64,000 nucleotides of DNA from Sugiyamaella lignohabitans (GCF_001640025.1 NC_031674.1:1612001-1676000), one strand, 5' to 3'; counted from the first letter of the stretch, positions 38,639 through 49,846 are shown. The notes: generated by a model from the sequence alone, not told the origin. Program-made: numbers and translations.

Positions 38639-39654
38639 TTAGCGTGAGGGGACTCGGATTTTGCCGACGAGTGGTTCGAGTGCTTTGGGCAGCCAGTGGG
38701 TGGCATCGCCCGTGAAGATCCAGCCGTCGAAGTCTTTGTCGGTCATATCGGGCGGGTCGATGTTGAAAATGGCTACTTTGCCGCCGTTCATGACCACTTG
38801 CTCGACATAACCTGCTGCAGGCCAAACGGTGCCTGAAGTGCCGACCACCAGGATTAGGTCCACTTCGTCGCTGGTAATGAAATCGTCGGCTCTTGTCATC
38901 ACTCGTAGAGGTAGTGGCTCGCCAAACCATACTACTCCAGGCCGTAATAGTCCTACTCGACATAGCGGACATATTGGCAAGTCTGATATGGGGATATGTT
39001 TGATGGTATCATGACCATTACCCTCATCACTTGCACCTTCGTCGTTGGCGTTGATGTCATTGTTGCTGTCATTACTGGTTTCACCAGATAACTTCTTGTC
39101 GAACTGGTTTATGCTTTCTCGTAGAGCTGGGGTCAGAGGGTCCTGGAAATTTCCCTCTTCTTTATATGTACAAGTGAACGAGGTGCATTGTAGCGTAAAC
39201 AGGTCGCCATGCAAATGTAAAAGTCCTTCAGGAGGATGTTTGGCTCGCACACTTAGCCCATCCACATTCTGTGTCAATGTCAAAAATTTGTTTGGACCCT
39301 GTCTCCTTGCGAGCTCCGCCAGGGCATAGTGTCCTGCGTTGGGTTTGGCTTTCAATGCTGCTCTTCGCCTGTAACTGTAAAACTGCCAAACCAGCGATGG
39401 ATCCGCTTCAAACGCCTCTGGAGTCGCTAACTCTGTAGCATCATACCCATTCCACAGACCTCCCGACCCGCGAAACGTCGGCAGCCCTGAACTGGCTGAT
39501 AGCCCTGCTCCCACTACAAACCGCCGTTAGAAACCGTCCATCACCAATCCACTCTCCCAATCAAAACCACTGCCACATCCGCATACATACCCAGAGCCAG
39601 GATCCGCCGCGACGAACACAGATACTGCTGAAACGACGCCAGATCTGTCGACAT
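38639..39654 (-). CDS. Sirtuin, class III (SIRT5-like) deacylase (two exons)
   Basis: Spliced from 39591-39654 and 38639-39513, giving 312 aa. NAD-dependent protein deacylase. Exon 1 encodes MSTDLASFQQYLCSSRRILAL. Exon 2 continues VGAGLSASSGLPTFRG (NAD site), then TQNVDGL and HLHGDLF with the catalytic His (about residue 123). The first Zn cysteine pair is at about 131 and 136 and the second is CPLC. FYSYRRR matches the SIRT5 Tyr102/Arg105 acyl-binding motif (here Tyr67 and Arg70), which predicts desuccinylase or demalonylase activity. GLLRPGVVWFGE and VVGTSGTVWPAAG are typical of this class. An acidic, Asn-rich insertion of about 30 residues (around 170-200) sits in the zinc domain. No clear mitochondrial presequence. 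The 77-nt intron has GTATGT, TCTAAC and TGTAG. Confidence 0.9.
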
Positions 39655-39739
39655 GCTCTCTGACGGTTATCAAGATATCCGTCGCAATCTCGTGAAGCAG
39701 CAACTTTTCCGACTGCACAGCCGCACCAGGGTCCGGGGT

Positions 39740-39915
39740 CGGCCTCCGGCGGCTGGGGCTTCGCCCCAGACCCCGTAGCTCCCGCTTCGCGGGAGTTGCT
39801 CGGGTAGTCCCTTGAGATTTTGGGTTCACGGTCTGCTAACTTCTGGACCCGGAGGCGCAACTCCCGCGAAGCGGGAGCTACGGGGTCTGGGGCGAAGCCC
39901 CAGCCGCCGGAGGCA
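39740..39915. repeat. GC-hairpin element pair, two A halves inverted
   Basis: Plus-oriented A half (39740-39795) and minus-oriented A half (39861-39915) facing each other with a 65-bp spacer. Both carry the rare stem CTCCCGC/GCGGGAG and the rare hairpin 1 loop TTC or its complement GAA, so the two arms match each other better than they match other copies. It ends 52 bp from the UGO1 stop. Confidence 0.92.
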
Positions 39916-39966
39916 CGACCCCTCTCAATACGTTAATGGCATGAGATTAGACTATTTACAGAGGTG

Positions 39967-41394
39967 CTAGAAGTGCTCTCGCTCCTTCTCGACGTTTTGG
40001 ATGGCTCGGACGCCCCATTCGCCGAGGACGCCAACGACTGATACCCGCCAGCCGCGGAAGAGTGTGTCGACGGGTTCTCGGCCGATGATGATATTCCAGA
40101 ATGAGCCTGTGACGCCAGGGTATTGGGCAGGCTGGACTATCAGCTGTTTGGGTTTCAGACCCAGTGAGTCTACTTGTGACCGACGGGTCAATGTTTCGAG
40201 TGGTAAACGTACGGATAGTTCCATGATGGATGATACGAGTGACATGGCACTGTATAATGATGGCGAACTGAACATGTCGATGCCGAACTTGGTATAGAGA
40301 AGATATGGGGTTGACAGGTGGATTACAGATGTCAGACCGGATTGAAGGATGGTCGGAATCAGAACCAGCCATGGACTGGTGTATGATTTCAAGCTGATGA
40401 TTGATGCTCGGAATGATCGTGGTCCTGTTGAAAAAGTGCTCACGGCAAAGCGAGTGCGAATAGTATCAATTGGAGATAGGATCACTGAAGTCAGGACGGC
40501 CGCAGTGACGGCTGTTCCTAGTGACAGAAGCGGGTTGGGTGAATGTAGAACCTCGACAAATTGAGGGTCGGGAATGCCCGATATCGACGATAAGAATCCG
40601 GACAGCCATGCCTCAACCATAGATGTCAGTGCATCAAAAATAAATGTCGTTTGCAGTCCTCGCCATAAGCCTTTGACTCCGTCTTTCTCATTTAATGCCG
40701 ACATGATGTCGAAGATCCGGATTGTAGACGGTCGAATCACTTCAGTATATGCTTTTGAATTGGGTTTTATGCGAGGTGGTGACGACGAGGTTCCAGGTCG
40801 AGCTCCTGATGGAATGCCGTCGCCATCCGGTGATTCTTGTGTTGCTGCTCGTTTCTCTTGTTTGATCTTCTTCCGCATCTCCTGAAGTCGGTAGTCGCCC
40901 GACACCGCCGTGAAATAGTTTATCTCATCATCCTCATCTTCATCTTCGTCGTCATCTTCTTCTTCGTCATCTGAACAGTTTCTATTGCCTGATGACGTCT
41001 GGTCGTCTCCATTACTATTATTCAAGCCATCTCTGGATTTTGCCCCTGAGCTTCTACTCTGCTGGACATCGGTCCAGTCGCCAACCTGAAGTAACAGTCT
41101 ACTGATCTCAAAAGGCTGCGACACCAAAGTTTTAGCATATAATCTTGTCAACGACATAGCTATAGCATTCAAACCATCGCCAGCATCCAAATACACAAAA
41201 CCGCCGCTTCCACTGGCGCTGCTGCTACTGCTGCCAGGACTAGGCGCCGAAACCGCGGTATGTGCTCCCTGATTTGAAAGTGAGTCTCTCACGGTTGTCC
41301 CGTGAACTATCGTCAGCCCATTATGGCCCTTGACTGGAGATCTGAACGTCTCGGGATCGTAATATGGCCGCAAACTGCTGCTTCCATTCGACAT
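39967..41394 (-). CDS. UGO1: Ugo1-like mitochondrial outer-membrane fusion protein
   Basis: A 475-aa divergent mitochondrial carrier-fold protein matching fungal Ugo1, which links Fzo1 and Mgm1 in mitochondrial fusion on the outer membrane. The N-terminal half is hydrophilic with YYDPETFRSPV, a Ser-rich run (55-65) and a long acidic stretch (about 143-157). Carrier-like modules follow, with KGLWRGLQTTFIFD and SVILSPIDTIRTRFAV, the latter a recognisable Px[DE]xx[RK] motif. The degenerate spacing and the TLFRGWRVSVVGVLGEWGV C-terminus fit Ugo1 rather than a transporter. It is a single exon from 41394. The family call rests on overall layout as well as motifs. Confidence 0.85.
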   Translation of the reverse strand: MSNGSSSLRPYYDPETFRSPVKGHNGLTIVHGTTVRDSLSNQGAHTAVSAPSPGSSSSSASGSGGFVYLDAGDGLNAIAMSLTRLYAKTLVSQPFEISRLLLQVGDWTDVQQSRSSGAKSRDGLNNSNGDDQTSSGNRNCSDDEEEDDDEDEDEDDEINYFTAVSGDYRLQEMRKKIKQEKRAATQESPDGDGIPSGARPGTSSSPPRIKPNSKAYTEVIRPSTIRIFDIMSALNEKDGVKGLWRGLQTTFIFDALTSMVEAWLSGFLSSISGIPDPQFVEVLHSPNPLLSLGTAVTAAVLTSVILSPIDTIRTRFAVSTFSTGPRSFRASIISLKSYTSPWLVLIPTILQSGLTSVIHLSTPYLLYTKFGIDMFSSPSLYSAMSLVSSIMELSVRLPLETLTRRSQVDSLGLKPKQLIVQPAQYPGVTGSFWNIIIGREPVDTLFRGWRVSVVGVLGEWGVRAIQNVEKEREHF

Positions 41395-42013
41395 TTTGCC
41401 CGCTGCTCTGATGCTCTAATCGCTGCTGCAGCTAAATATATTTATTACTTCTCATACTAATCTCAACCGGTAACGTGATATCCCCTAACATCAATTATCA
41501 TAGCGGACTGCCTCCGGCAGCTGGGGCTCTGCCCCAGACCCCGTGGCTCCTGCTTCGCAGGAGATTTCGAGGTGATAATGATCGAGTTAGACAGTAGTGA
41601 GAAGACTGGTAATTTCTGGTGGTATGTTTCTTGTATGGAGGAAGCATCTCTCAGTATATATCATAATGCACCTATAGTGTTGCCATGGCGATGCTGATGC
41701 AAATGTTTATTAGTATCCGAAAAAGGAAAATCAACGCATCTTGAGCAGATCTGTCACGCTTCACCAACAGACTCCACTCAACCCAACTTAAACCATACAT
41801 CACATATCCATCTGCTTTCTGATCTGAAGCTGAGTGTGGACCTGTCTCGTATCCGACCCCTCTTTTGCTGGTTTCCATACCCACAAATTATAAATCGCAA
41901 CTGCTACTACCGCAACATTGTCTTTGATATCTTTAATTTGCCCTCCTCTGGCTCCTGCGACTAGTATTGGTATTGGCTTGGGAATTAATCGTACTCAATC
42001 AATTGTGTTTCCC
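41395..42013. other. Divergent region between UGO1 and the coiled-coil gene
   Basis: About 620 bp with one GC-element A half near the UGO1 start; otherwise no gene or repeat recognised. Confidence 0.6.
41509..41563 (+). repeat. GC-hairpin element, A half
   Basis: Plus-oriented A half with CTGGGGC-TCT-GCCCCAG and CTCCTGC-TTC-GCAGGAG, 115 bp upstream of the UGO1 start. Confidence 0.92.
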
Positions 42014-44810
42014 ATGGGTGGACTCAAACATACTGAATCTACTTTGAATCTTCAAGAGCGAAAGATTCCTTTGTAAGTTTTACCATTGATGCGAATGCCA
42101 TTGATGCGAATGCCAATGCCAATGACAATTGAAACTAACACAGTTTAGCTGGGACTCATCTGATCCCAATAGAAACCCTTCGCCAATGCCCATGTATCCT
42201 GATTCTCCTAATCTCAACCATACACCTAATGGAAGTCCAACCAAGTTTTCAACTGCCGCCAGTGCTTTTGGTGCCAGTCCGATAAGGCAGCAGCCGTTTG
42301 GATCAAGACTAGGTTCCGCCTCTCACCATGATGAGAAGCTTAATGAACTTTTAGATTTGACTAAACAAATTCACAAGGAGAATGAAGCGGTCAAGGATTC
42401 GGTGCAGGAAGCTCTAGTTGAGTTTGGTGGGCTGGCCTACCGATCTAGGGACAATGGTTCCGCCCTGTCCCAATTGCAGGAACGTGCTAAACGTACCGAA
42501 GAGTCTACAATGAGCGTAAAGTCAACACTTGAAGATGGAATGTTCAGATTGACCTCTTCGATGGAAAATCAACAGGAAATGCAGAATGCTTTATCTGTCA
42601 TAGTCGATTCACTTTTACAATCTTCTAGAGATGTGAATAGCTCTCTTGAAAGGAACGAAACTTACTTGAAGGAATTGTCAAAAGTGCGTGCTTCTACCAA
42701 CGAATCATCATCTCGTGTTCTTGTGGATAATGCTAATTCTCAGCATAATGAACTGGTTGGAATGATTGGGATATTACAAAAAGAAATGAGCAAGACATCC
42801 AAGGACACCACCAAACTGCTATACCAGGCAGAAGAGCATTCTAAACAACTAGTTACTGCCGCTAGCCAAGCTGTGGCCACTGCAGCAGAGTCTGCCAAAA
42901 ATTCGAAAACTGATATGAAGCAGCTTGAAAAAACTCTTCAAAAGTCTATGGAAATCCAAGATGTCCTCAAAACTCTTGACACAAATGTGCAAAGAATTGT
43001 GGGCACCCTGCCAAACCTGATGCATCAGGAGAGTATTGAAAACAAAATAGACAATGTTGAAACAACAGTCAAGACACAGCATATCGATCTAATAAATAGT
43101 GTGAAGCAGCTTCTTGGTGAACATTACCAAAAGGCTACTGAGTCTGTTCCAAAGAAGAGTGTACAGGATGACAAGTTACTTCAGGAGATAGAGCAGCATC
43201 ATACCTCTTTATCAAAAGATATCGGTTCTCAACTTGTCAAACAGCATGATTCAACGAGAGAAATTGTTGATAACAGTCTACAATCATTTTCAAATACCAC
43301 CGCCAAATTGCTATCCCAGTACCAATCTCTACTTTCCAAGTTACAAGAGTCGCATGTTGAAACTGCAAACAAATCAGTTCAATCCATCGACAAAGGTTTG
43401 TCCGAAAAATTTACTGCCCATCGAGAGTTACAGGAACAGATTCTAGAAAACAGCATGTCAATAATTGGTAAATTGGATTCTGCAAAAGACATGGTGGGAG
43501 AGTTGAAGGATGAGCACAAATCTCTACGTCAAGAACTCGCCAGCCAACAAGAGTCTCTGGGCAGCAAATCTTATGAAAAAGATCTTGCAAAGCAGACCTC
43601 AGTATTAAATCAAATCCTTGACAACGAAAAACTTCTGTTAGCTCAAATGGAAGACCTCAAGCTCTCAGATACCAACAAAGAAAACAGTCAAGAGGAGACC
43701 GCCAGAAATCTGCAGCAAACTTTGGAGAAAATGGCGAGTGCAAGAAGTGATTCTTTGAAGGAACTTCAAACTAAATTAGATTTAGTGCAATCTCAAAACT
43801 CTGGAGCTCATAACACTACAAGGTCGGCTATTGTGTCAAGTCTTACAGAGAAGCATTCTGCTATTGAACAAACTATCAAGGCTCACATTGATCAAGCCAA
43901 CTCTACCCACGATACCAATTACACCAAGCTAACCTCGCTACTGTCAGAGACTGCCAAGAGTAATGAGCTAGCAGACCAACTGGCTGGAAACAAGGAAACC
44001 ATCCAGGCATCTCTGGCAAAGATTGCAAAGGAGCTTAAGCTATCTATGGAAAAATCAGACGTCAAGCTTCAGGAAAAAATGGTGGAGTTGGACAGCAACG
44101 TGCGCAATCTCCAAGATCAGTCCCAAGGCGAAATAAAATTTCATTCTGATATCACGGCAAAGCTGAGTAGCATTGGTGCGGATGTACAATCCCTGGTTGA
44201 TTTTCAATATGGTGAGGATATGAAAATATTACGAAACAATATAGCCGCTTTGGTGACTTCTGGTCAAAAATCGGAACAGGATTCTCAGAATCAACTCAAA
44301 GAAGCTTATAACGAAATCGCACAATTGAGATCTGAGCTGTCATTGTTTAAATATCACGACAAGTCTATCACTGAACAAGAATCTATTCGTGATGGTTTAA
44401 CAAAGGAGATAGAAAGCTTGCGTTTAGAGAAGTTGAATTTGTCTAAACAGATTGAACGACTTAATGCAGATGTTGATGGCAAAGTTAATCAACTCTCTAT
44501 CTTGGATGATAGAGTTCGCTCGTTTGAGCAAAGACTTCAGAGCACCATTCTTGAACGATCTAAAGGCATACTTGGTTCTACAGCACTTGCAATTATTAAT
44601 AATGACTCGACCAGTATCTCGAATTCGGTTAAGAATTCTCCAAGTAAGCGCAAGCTATCTCTGGCTCCCGATCATGACCAGTTTGATGAGAATGTGGTAC
44701 ACCTACCTGCTTCTATCTCGCCAAATAAAGAGAACGAGCAGCTAAACGTTCCAAAGCGTTCGAGCCCTTTTGTGAAAGGTCGCAGTGTTAGTCTATTTGT
44801 AGATCATTAA
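42014..44810 (+). CDS. Long coiled-coil protein with KEN motifs (two exons)
   Basis: Spliced from 42014-42072 and 42149-44810, giving 906 aa; I do not recognise a named family. The junction gives MGGLKHTESTLNLQERKIPF joined to WDSSDPNRNPSP. The KIPFWDSSDP block looks like a conserved fungal N-terminal motif. After a Pro/Ser-rich segment (about 20-80) nearly all of residues 85-850 is heptad-rich coiled coil. The C-terminus is basic with SPSKRK and SPNKENE, possible CDK sites beside a KEN box (about 880); another KEN lies at about 530. This suggests a cell-cycle-regulated structural protein, for example at the spindle or cell cortex, but that is inference. The 76-nt intron (GTAAGT, ACTAAC, TTTAG) skips an AG only 4 nt after the branch motif, which would break the frame. 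Confidence 0.85.
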
Positions 44811-46702
44811 CCATTTGTTGTATTTATTAGGAATTTATGTTTAAATATTAGCTCGTTCTGCCTTTGAGGTAGATTTTCCTTGGTGCTTTAACAAATTGTC
44901 TGGAGGGTATTTGTTGCAGTTAAACCTATTAGATGTATTATTCTAGCACTTTGTATACATCCAAGAAGTCTAGGTTCTTGGAATCCCTCATTTCATATAA
45001 TGAATTGTCAGCTTTGGTGAAAATTACTAGCCGAACACAATCAGCTGGAGGCGCTACTTCGAGATATTAGTCGAGATGTTCATCCTGGACACTTCATTGA
45101 GTGATCCAGCTCATACTGTTGCCAGGAATTACTGATATCAAGTGTGAGTTTTAACGGTGTTACCCGGTTTTGAATTTATTCTGGCTTCCCAATTAGGAAG
45201 AATTCTACCTTCGATCACTGACATTTGCCCTCTACGAACCAAAAGAGCACAGGTTTCCGGACAGCTACAAGTTGAACATGATCAGCTGGAGAGACCCTAC
45301 TTCGAGATATTAGTCGAGATGTTCATCTTGGACACTTTATTGATTGATCCAACTCATTCTGTAGCCGGGAATCACTGATATCAAAAGTGTGAGTTTTACC
45401 AGTGTTACCCGGTAGTTGTCCTGATTCTGGCTTCCCCAATTAGGACGAATTCTATCCTCAATCAACTAATTTGCCCTCTAAGTATTGGTATTTCCAGCTG
45501 CCAGGGAGCCCGTGACGCTCCCCAGTTCACGCATTAATATTAGCATTTCCAGCTGGCAGTATGGATCCAGGACGAATATCCAGACTACTATCTCCAGCCG
45601 ATCATGCAGAGGATCTGGCATGTATGTAGATGACTCGACAGCGCTTGCCCGACTAATATCTGATCGTGCAGAGGATCTAGCATGGATGTAAATGACTCGA
45701 AATGGGCTTGCCCGACTAATATCTCCAGATGTCGAATTCAATCAGTATTTCCTTTGGTATCAGACTCTCGATATTTCTTAACAATCGCCGAATTCCTTTG
45801 AGCAAGGAAAATTAAAATAAAATTTGAATAAAAAATATAAAAAAAACCTAAATTGTAAAATTGAGGGGTTACCCGGAGTATAAATCAGTAGTCGCTATCT
45901 TAAGCCTGCAAATCAAGTATTAATAGAGTGGTCATCCCGGCTATATATAAATAATGCGATATAGAATTGTCTGAATTATATAGTATAGATAATTAAAAAT
46001 GATTTAGTGATTTATTCTGCTCAGCTCTCGATCTCTGTCATTTGCCCTCTATGGACCAAAGAGCCCAAGCAATATCTAAAGAATTGAGACAACAGCCGCT
46101 CTTCCCTAAGTTATTGAGACGATATCTCGAACGAGAATCATCACATGGATGCGAGAAATACAATTAAATTAACCTGAAAGGCTGCTTATATTAATCTTAG
46201 AATATATTGCACGAACCAACACCTCATCGCATATGTCAATATTGTGATGCATATATCAATAGGGTAATGCATAAGCATGTAAACATGGCAACGTTGGATA
46301 TTGGCATTCTCATATGCTAAAACAGTGGCGTACCTGGAAATAATAGCTGGATTCTTTCAAGGCATGGATTTATAGAGCGTCCAATGATGCTAATCTCGAG
46401 TTTAGGATGCCACTGGAATTATCCGTTGAGAGAACTTGACTTAGTGGAGATAAGGGGATAGTTAGTGGATTGCGTAGTGACTATGGCGATGGAAATTTGA
46501 CAACGTCGACGAATTAGTTTGCGAGTGAAATGATTTGGCAAGTCCGTTGTTTTTTTCGAGATTGTGTACCTAATCCTTTAACTTGAAGAAAACAGCCACT
46601 ATCAGTCTTGTTTACTTTGACCGACTGCTAACATCTATCATGCCTGTGACAACAATATGATAACCCACATTTATGTCATAGGGTTGTATTATTTTATACA
46701 AG
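44811..46702. other. Intergenic region holding a complex AT-rich repeat
   Basis: Between the convergent coiled-coil and NCA2 genes; no ORF is credible. It is one of two intergenic 3' regions lacking GC elements, and instead carries the complex repeat at about 45,030-46,110. The rest (46,110-46,700) shows nothing recognisable. Confidence 0.7.
45030..46110. repeat. Complex AT-rich repeat, copy 1 (rearranged)
   Basis: Contains about two tandem ~235-bp units (CAGCTGGAG, CTACTTCGAGATATTAGTCG, GTTACCCGG, CCAATTAGGA, TTTGCCCTCTA) to about 45,480. Two short units with GCAGAGGATCTGGCATG follow at about 45,600-45,690, then an AT-rich core ending TTGAGGGGTTACCCGG (45,700-45,880), then a segment like the left end of copy 2 (45,880-46,075). 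All blocks recur at 61.9-63.4 kb in different order and orientation. Confidence 0.85.
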
Positions 46703-48709
46703 TTAAAAATAGTTACGCCAGTAGATTCTGTCAAGAGCTAATTGTTTAGCAGAAACAGATGGTGATAGTTCTAGCTGGTCAAGGTCATCAACAAACTCGC
46801 GGTATCGAGAGCGGTTGAGAATTTGTCTTGACAGATCCCGAAGCAGATGTGTTTCACAAAGTAACAAACCAACACCCAAGGGAGAAAGATCACACTTGCT
46901 GTCAGCTTTCTTTGCCGCCTTACGAAGAATCCGTTTGACATTGTACAAGGAAGAATAGATCTCACCTTTAATGTTGTGAGCACCTTTAACTCTACGCTGT
47001 GTATTCCCTTCAAGTGTGCTATTGACAACAGCACGGACGGCCCACCAAGAAACAGCTATGGCTGGTAGTGCTGCTACTAGTCCAAAGACCAGTTGCTGGG
47101 ACTGTAGAAGTTTGTCAATGCCACTAACTGCAACTTCGACATCAACTTTGGCTTTCTGGACTTGAATTAATAACGACCGAATCAACTCGCCATTGACAAT
47201 TGATCGAATAGGTGTCTGGATTTGCTTTTCGTAATTTACAAGAACATCAGTGAGATCTCCTTGTACTACCTTTGTTTGTAAGATGTCTGGGGAAATGGAC
47301 TTGTCAGTCTTAGTAACAAGGTCAATAACCATCCGTTCTAAAGATTGGATGTCCGATTCAAGAGACTTTTTGCTGATAAGTGACAGTTGCTCGTTTTCAT
47401 CATACCGAATAGTCTCATAGATTTGGTACAATGGTTTAACCAGTCTATTCTGCCAGAATGCCACAAGAGTCTCCCATAGCTGGGTCTTGGCCCAGTCTGT
47501 AATGGCCTGCCAATTTCCCAACACTTTATAAGCACCAGCCAGTGCCAATGTAGCCATGGGCCAATACCTAATATAAAAACTTGGAGTTCCATGCTTGCGG
47601 ATGGTAGTTGAATACCGGTCCTTATCAGCAGGCAGCATATTGATGACGGTGATGATTCGTTGGGCATAACTGGCAGGAGTAACCGTAGCATTGTGGTTAG
47701 TGCTGTTGATATCACCTTCTTCGTTTACAATCTCTCTATAGATAGTGTCGATGCATCCACAAGTATGTCGTTCAATCAGCTTTGCTTCAAACTCAGCGAC
47801 ATTTGTAGCATCCATTTTAGCGTCCTCTTCATCGTTCCAACACTGAGACACCACTACACCCAGTCTTCTAGCAGCACTGTCACGAGCAGCAATTAACTCT
47901 CTCCTGTTTTGTTTGATCTTTCTTCGTAGAGACACATAGGCTGGATTGGCCATATATACCAGCTCGGTAATTGAAGTAGGCTGGATTTTTTTAAATGGAA
48001 TCGAGCTCAGGCTGAAATGAATTGCGCTTAAAACATTGGTTCCAAGGTGTGTTTTACGGTCAGAATGACCAGAATGGCCTGAACCTGTGTCACTGCCTTG
48101 ACCAGTCTGGCTGGTTGTGCGAGCACCAGCACGAGCATGAGCATAGGCACTCGTGTGTTTATTTAGTGCTTCTTTCCAATTGTGTTCTCCACGAATAAAC
48201 TTAGAGCCCTGGGAATACAACCACCATGGCAGAACCTGGACTCCATGGACAGCCAGACCCATTGGTCCCGAGTCAAGCAAATCGTCCCAATAGAGGATTC
48301 CACTTGTAATTGGCAGGGTCTGGGCCAGCAAATGGTTCACCACATGGCCATACACCGACAGAGCAGCCCATCCAAGAGTATGCCATGCCTCGCTATCCTC
48401 GACCCCATCACCCGCACCAGCATCAACTAAACCAGCAGCACCTGAACCGGCAGCACCAACCGCACCTGAATCAGCCGAACCTTTTGGCAAACTCTCAGTA
48501 AATTGACTTAAAGTCTGCTTGACAACTGACAATGGCACGTAATTGCCGTCTTCAAACGTCAGCAACAGCGACGAAGACGAAGCTGCCGGAGCTCTCTTCC
48601 CCTGGTCAGAACTGCCAGTTGCTGCAGTCGAAAGAACACTATCATCGTCCACTGACCCTCCCTTCCTCTCTAAAACCTTCCTAAACCTGTCAACTCTGTG
48701 ATTAGCCAT
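46703..48709 (-). CDS. NCA2: Nca2-like mitochondrial protein
   Basis: A 668-aa member of the NCA2 family. In yeast, Nca2 with Nca3 affects expression of mitochondrial ATP6/ATP8 mRNA; later work places it at the mitochondrial outer membrane. The N-terminal third is variable (Gly/Ala/Ser-rich, with a poly-Ser stretch). The conserved domain has TPSFYIRYWPMATLALAGAY, IYETIRYDENEQLSLIS, SLESDIQSLERMVIDL, VVQGDLTDVLVNYEKQIQTP, GELIRSLLIQVQKAKVD and VAVSGIDKLLQSQQLVFGLV. Two or three membrane segments are visible. It is a single exon; the first Met at 48709 is followed by a basic segment. It is convergent with the coiled-coil gene across the repeat region. Confidence 0.93.
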   Translation of the reverse strand: MANHRVDRFRKVLERKGGSVDDDSVLSTAATGSSDQGKRAPAASSSSLLLTFEDGNYVPLSVVKQTLSQFTESLPKGSADSGAVGAAGSGAAGLVDAGAGDGVEDSEAWHTLGWAALSVYGHVVNHLLAQTLPITSGILYWDDLLDSGPMGLAVHGVQVLPWWLYSQGSKFIRGEHNWKEALNKHTSAYAHARAGARTTSQTGQGSDTGSGHSGHSDRKTHLGTNVLSAIHFSLSSIPFKKIQPTSITELVYMANPAYVSLRRKIKQNRRELIAARDSAARRLGVVVSQCWNDEEDAKMDATNVAEFEAKLIERHTCGCIDTIYREIVNEEGDINSTNHNATVTPASYAQRIITVINMLPADKDRYSTTIRKHGTPSFYIRYWPMATLALAGAYKVLGNWQAITDWAKTQLWETLVAFWQNRLVKPLYQIYETIRYDENEQLSLISKKSLESDIQSLERMVIDLVTKTDKSISPDILQTKVVQGDLTDVLVNYEKQIQTPIRSIVNGELIRSLLIQVQKAKVDVEVAVSGIDKLLQSQQLVFGLVAALPAIAVSWWAVRAVVNSTLEGNTQRRVKGAHNIKGEIYSSLYNVKRILRKAAKKADSKCDLSPLGVGLLLCETHLLRDLSRQILNRSRYREFVDDLDQLELSPSVSAKQLALDRIYWRNYF

Positions 48710-48899
48710 TTTGAGACGGCCAATTGATCACTCAAACCCGGACTTTCTTACACCTCTCACACTTTCTTTCGCTCTCACTCTCAATCACTGATCTCAAATT
48801 AAACTTTCTGGTCGAACACTGCCTGCAGCAGCAATTGATTTCAGATCATCGGGGCTAGGGCTCGAGGCGACCAGGGAGTTCTCAGGGGGAGTGGTCTGA

Positions 48900-48953
48900 T
48901 GCCTCCGGCGGCTGGGGCGCTGCCCCAGACCCCGTTGTGCTCGCTTCGCGAGC
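48900..48953 (+). repeat. GC-hairpin element, A half, GCTCGC stem variant
   Basis: Hairpin 1 with the GCT loop and A hairpin GCTCGC-TTC-GCGAGC joined by CCCCGTTGT, the standard combination for this subtype. Confidence 0.92.
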
Positions 48954-49242
48954 CAGCGTGGGGACTGGTGGTGAATTAGGAGCCTGTCGGGACAGTGATT
49001 TTGTTAATAGACCAGGTTGAAATTTGGGTTTAACCAGAGACCAGATGGACTCGCCAGAGTAGCGGCAGGACAGACTTGAGCCACACTTGCTACCGCAATT
49101 AACTCGCAATTTCCAGTCGTATCCACACGAGCTCCTCTAGCGAACCGTACAACCTCACACACGGCATTCACAACAAAACTCACTAACCCGGTCAATTGAG
49201 CTGTACGAATAAACTAAACTAACCACCAAACCCCAGGCCCGC

Positions 49243-49298
49243 CGACGCCACGACCGAAGCGAACTACGGGTCTGGGCGGAGCCCAGTCGCCGGAGGCA
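49243..49298 (-). repeat. GC-hairpin element, degenerate A half
   Basis: The inner arm is broken (GACCGAAGCGAAC), but hairpin 1 is a balanced short form, CTGGGC-GGA-GCCCAG, and the terminus CGCCGGAGGCA survives. Confidence 0.82.
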
Positions 49299-49707
49299 AA
49301 CCCGAACCGATACGACCCGGGATCCGGGACCGAAGCAGGGTCTCAGGATCCCTGCATGGAGGAAAGGGCCGAGGACACTGGTATCGGCAGCGACGACGCA
49401 GGAAGCAATTAATAGTTGCGGGTACATGATGCACAATTTAATTAGTTTTTTGCGGTTTTGGGGTATTTTTCGTACCAGGTACTCACGAGGTCGTGGGAGT
49501 CATGAGGTGAGACTAGCGTTGCGTAATAATGGTGCAATTACATCATCCATGCAGCAGCAATGCAGGGTACAGTCGCCAATCCGATGGTGACCCCGAGCAC
49601 CTGCCAGCGGCGGCGGCATTTACGCCAACCGGCTCGACCGATGCTCTCAGCAGACGAGCCCAAGTACGACTGGGCCCTCACACCGCCATCCCCTATCAAT
49701 CGCCTTC

Positions 49708-49736
49708 CAAACCCCCCAAACCCCCCAAACCCCCCA
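49708..49736 (-). repeat. Short C-run array with G-quadruplex potential
   Basis: Three consecutive AAACCCCCC-type units on the plus strand, so the minus strand has three GGGGGG runs separated by TTT. A fourth G-run is needed for an intramolecular quadruplex, but the 6-nt runs could each contribute two tracts. Confidence 0.6.
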
Positions 49737-49846
49737 ATCAAAACCTCCAAACACCCCAGTCAAACCCACTGACCCACCCACTGCCAACCGACCCAGAAAA
49801 AACACCCCACCCCAAGGAATCGCACCAGCAGGGCCCCCGACGCCCC

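Noticed and set aside
49708..49736. Telomere-like (TTTGGGGGG)n
   Set aside because: Only three units, mid-contig, flanked by unique sequence; more likely a simple repeat.
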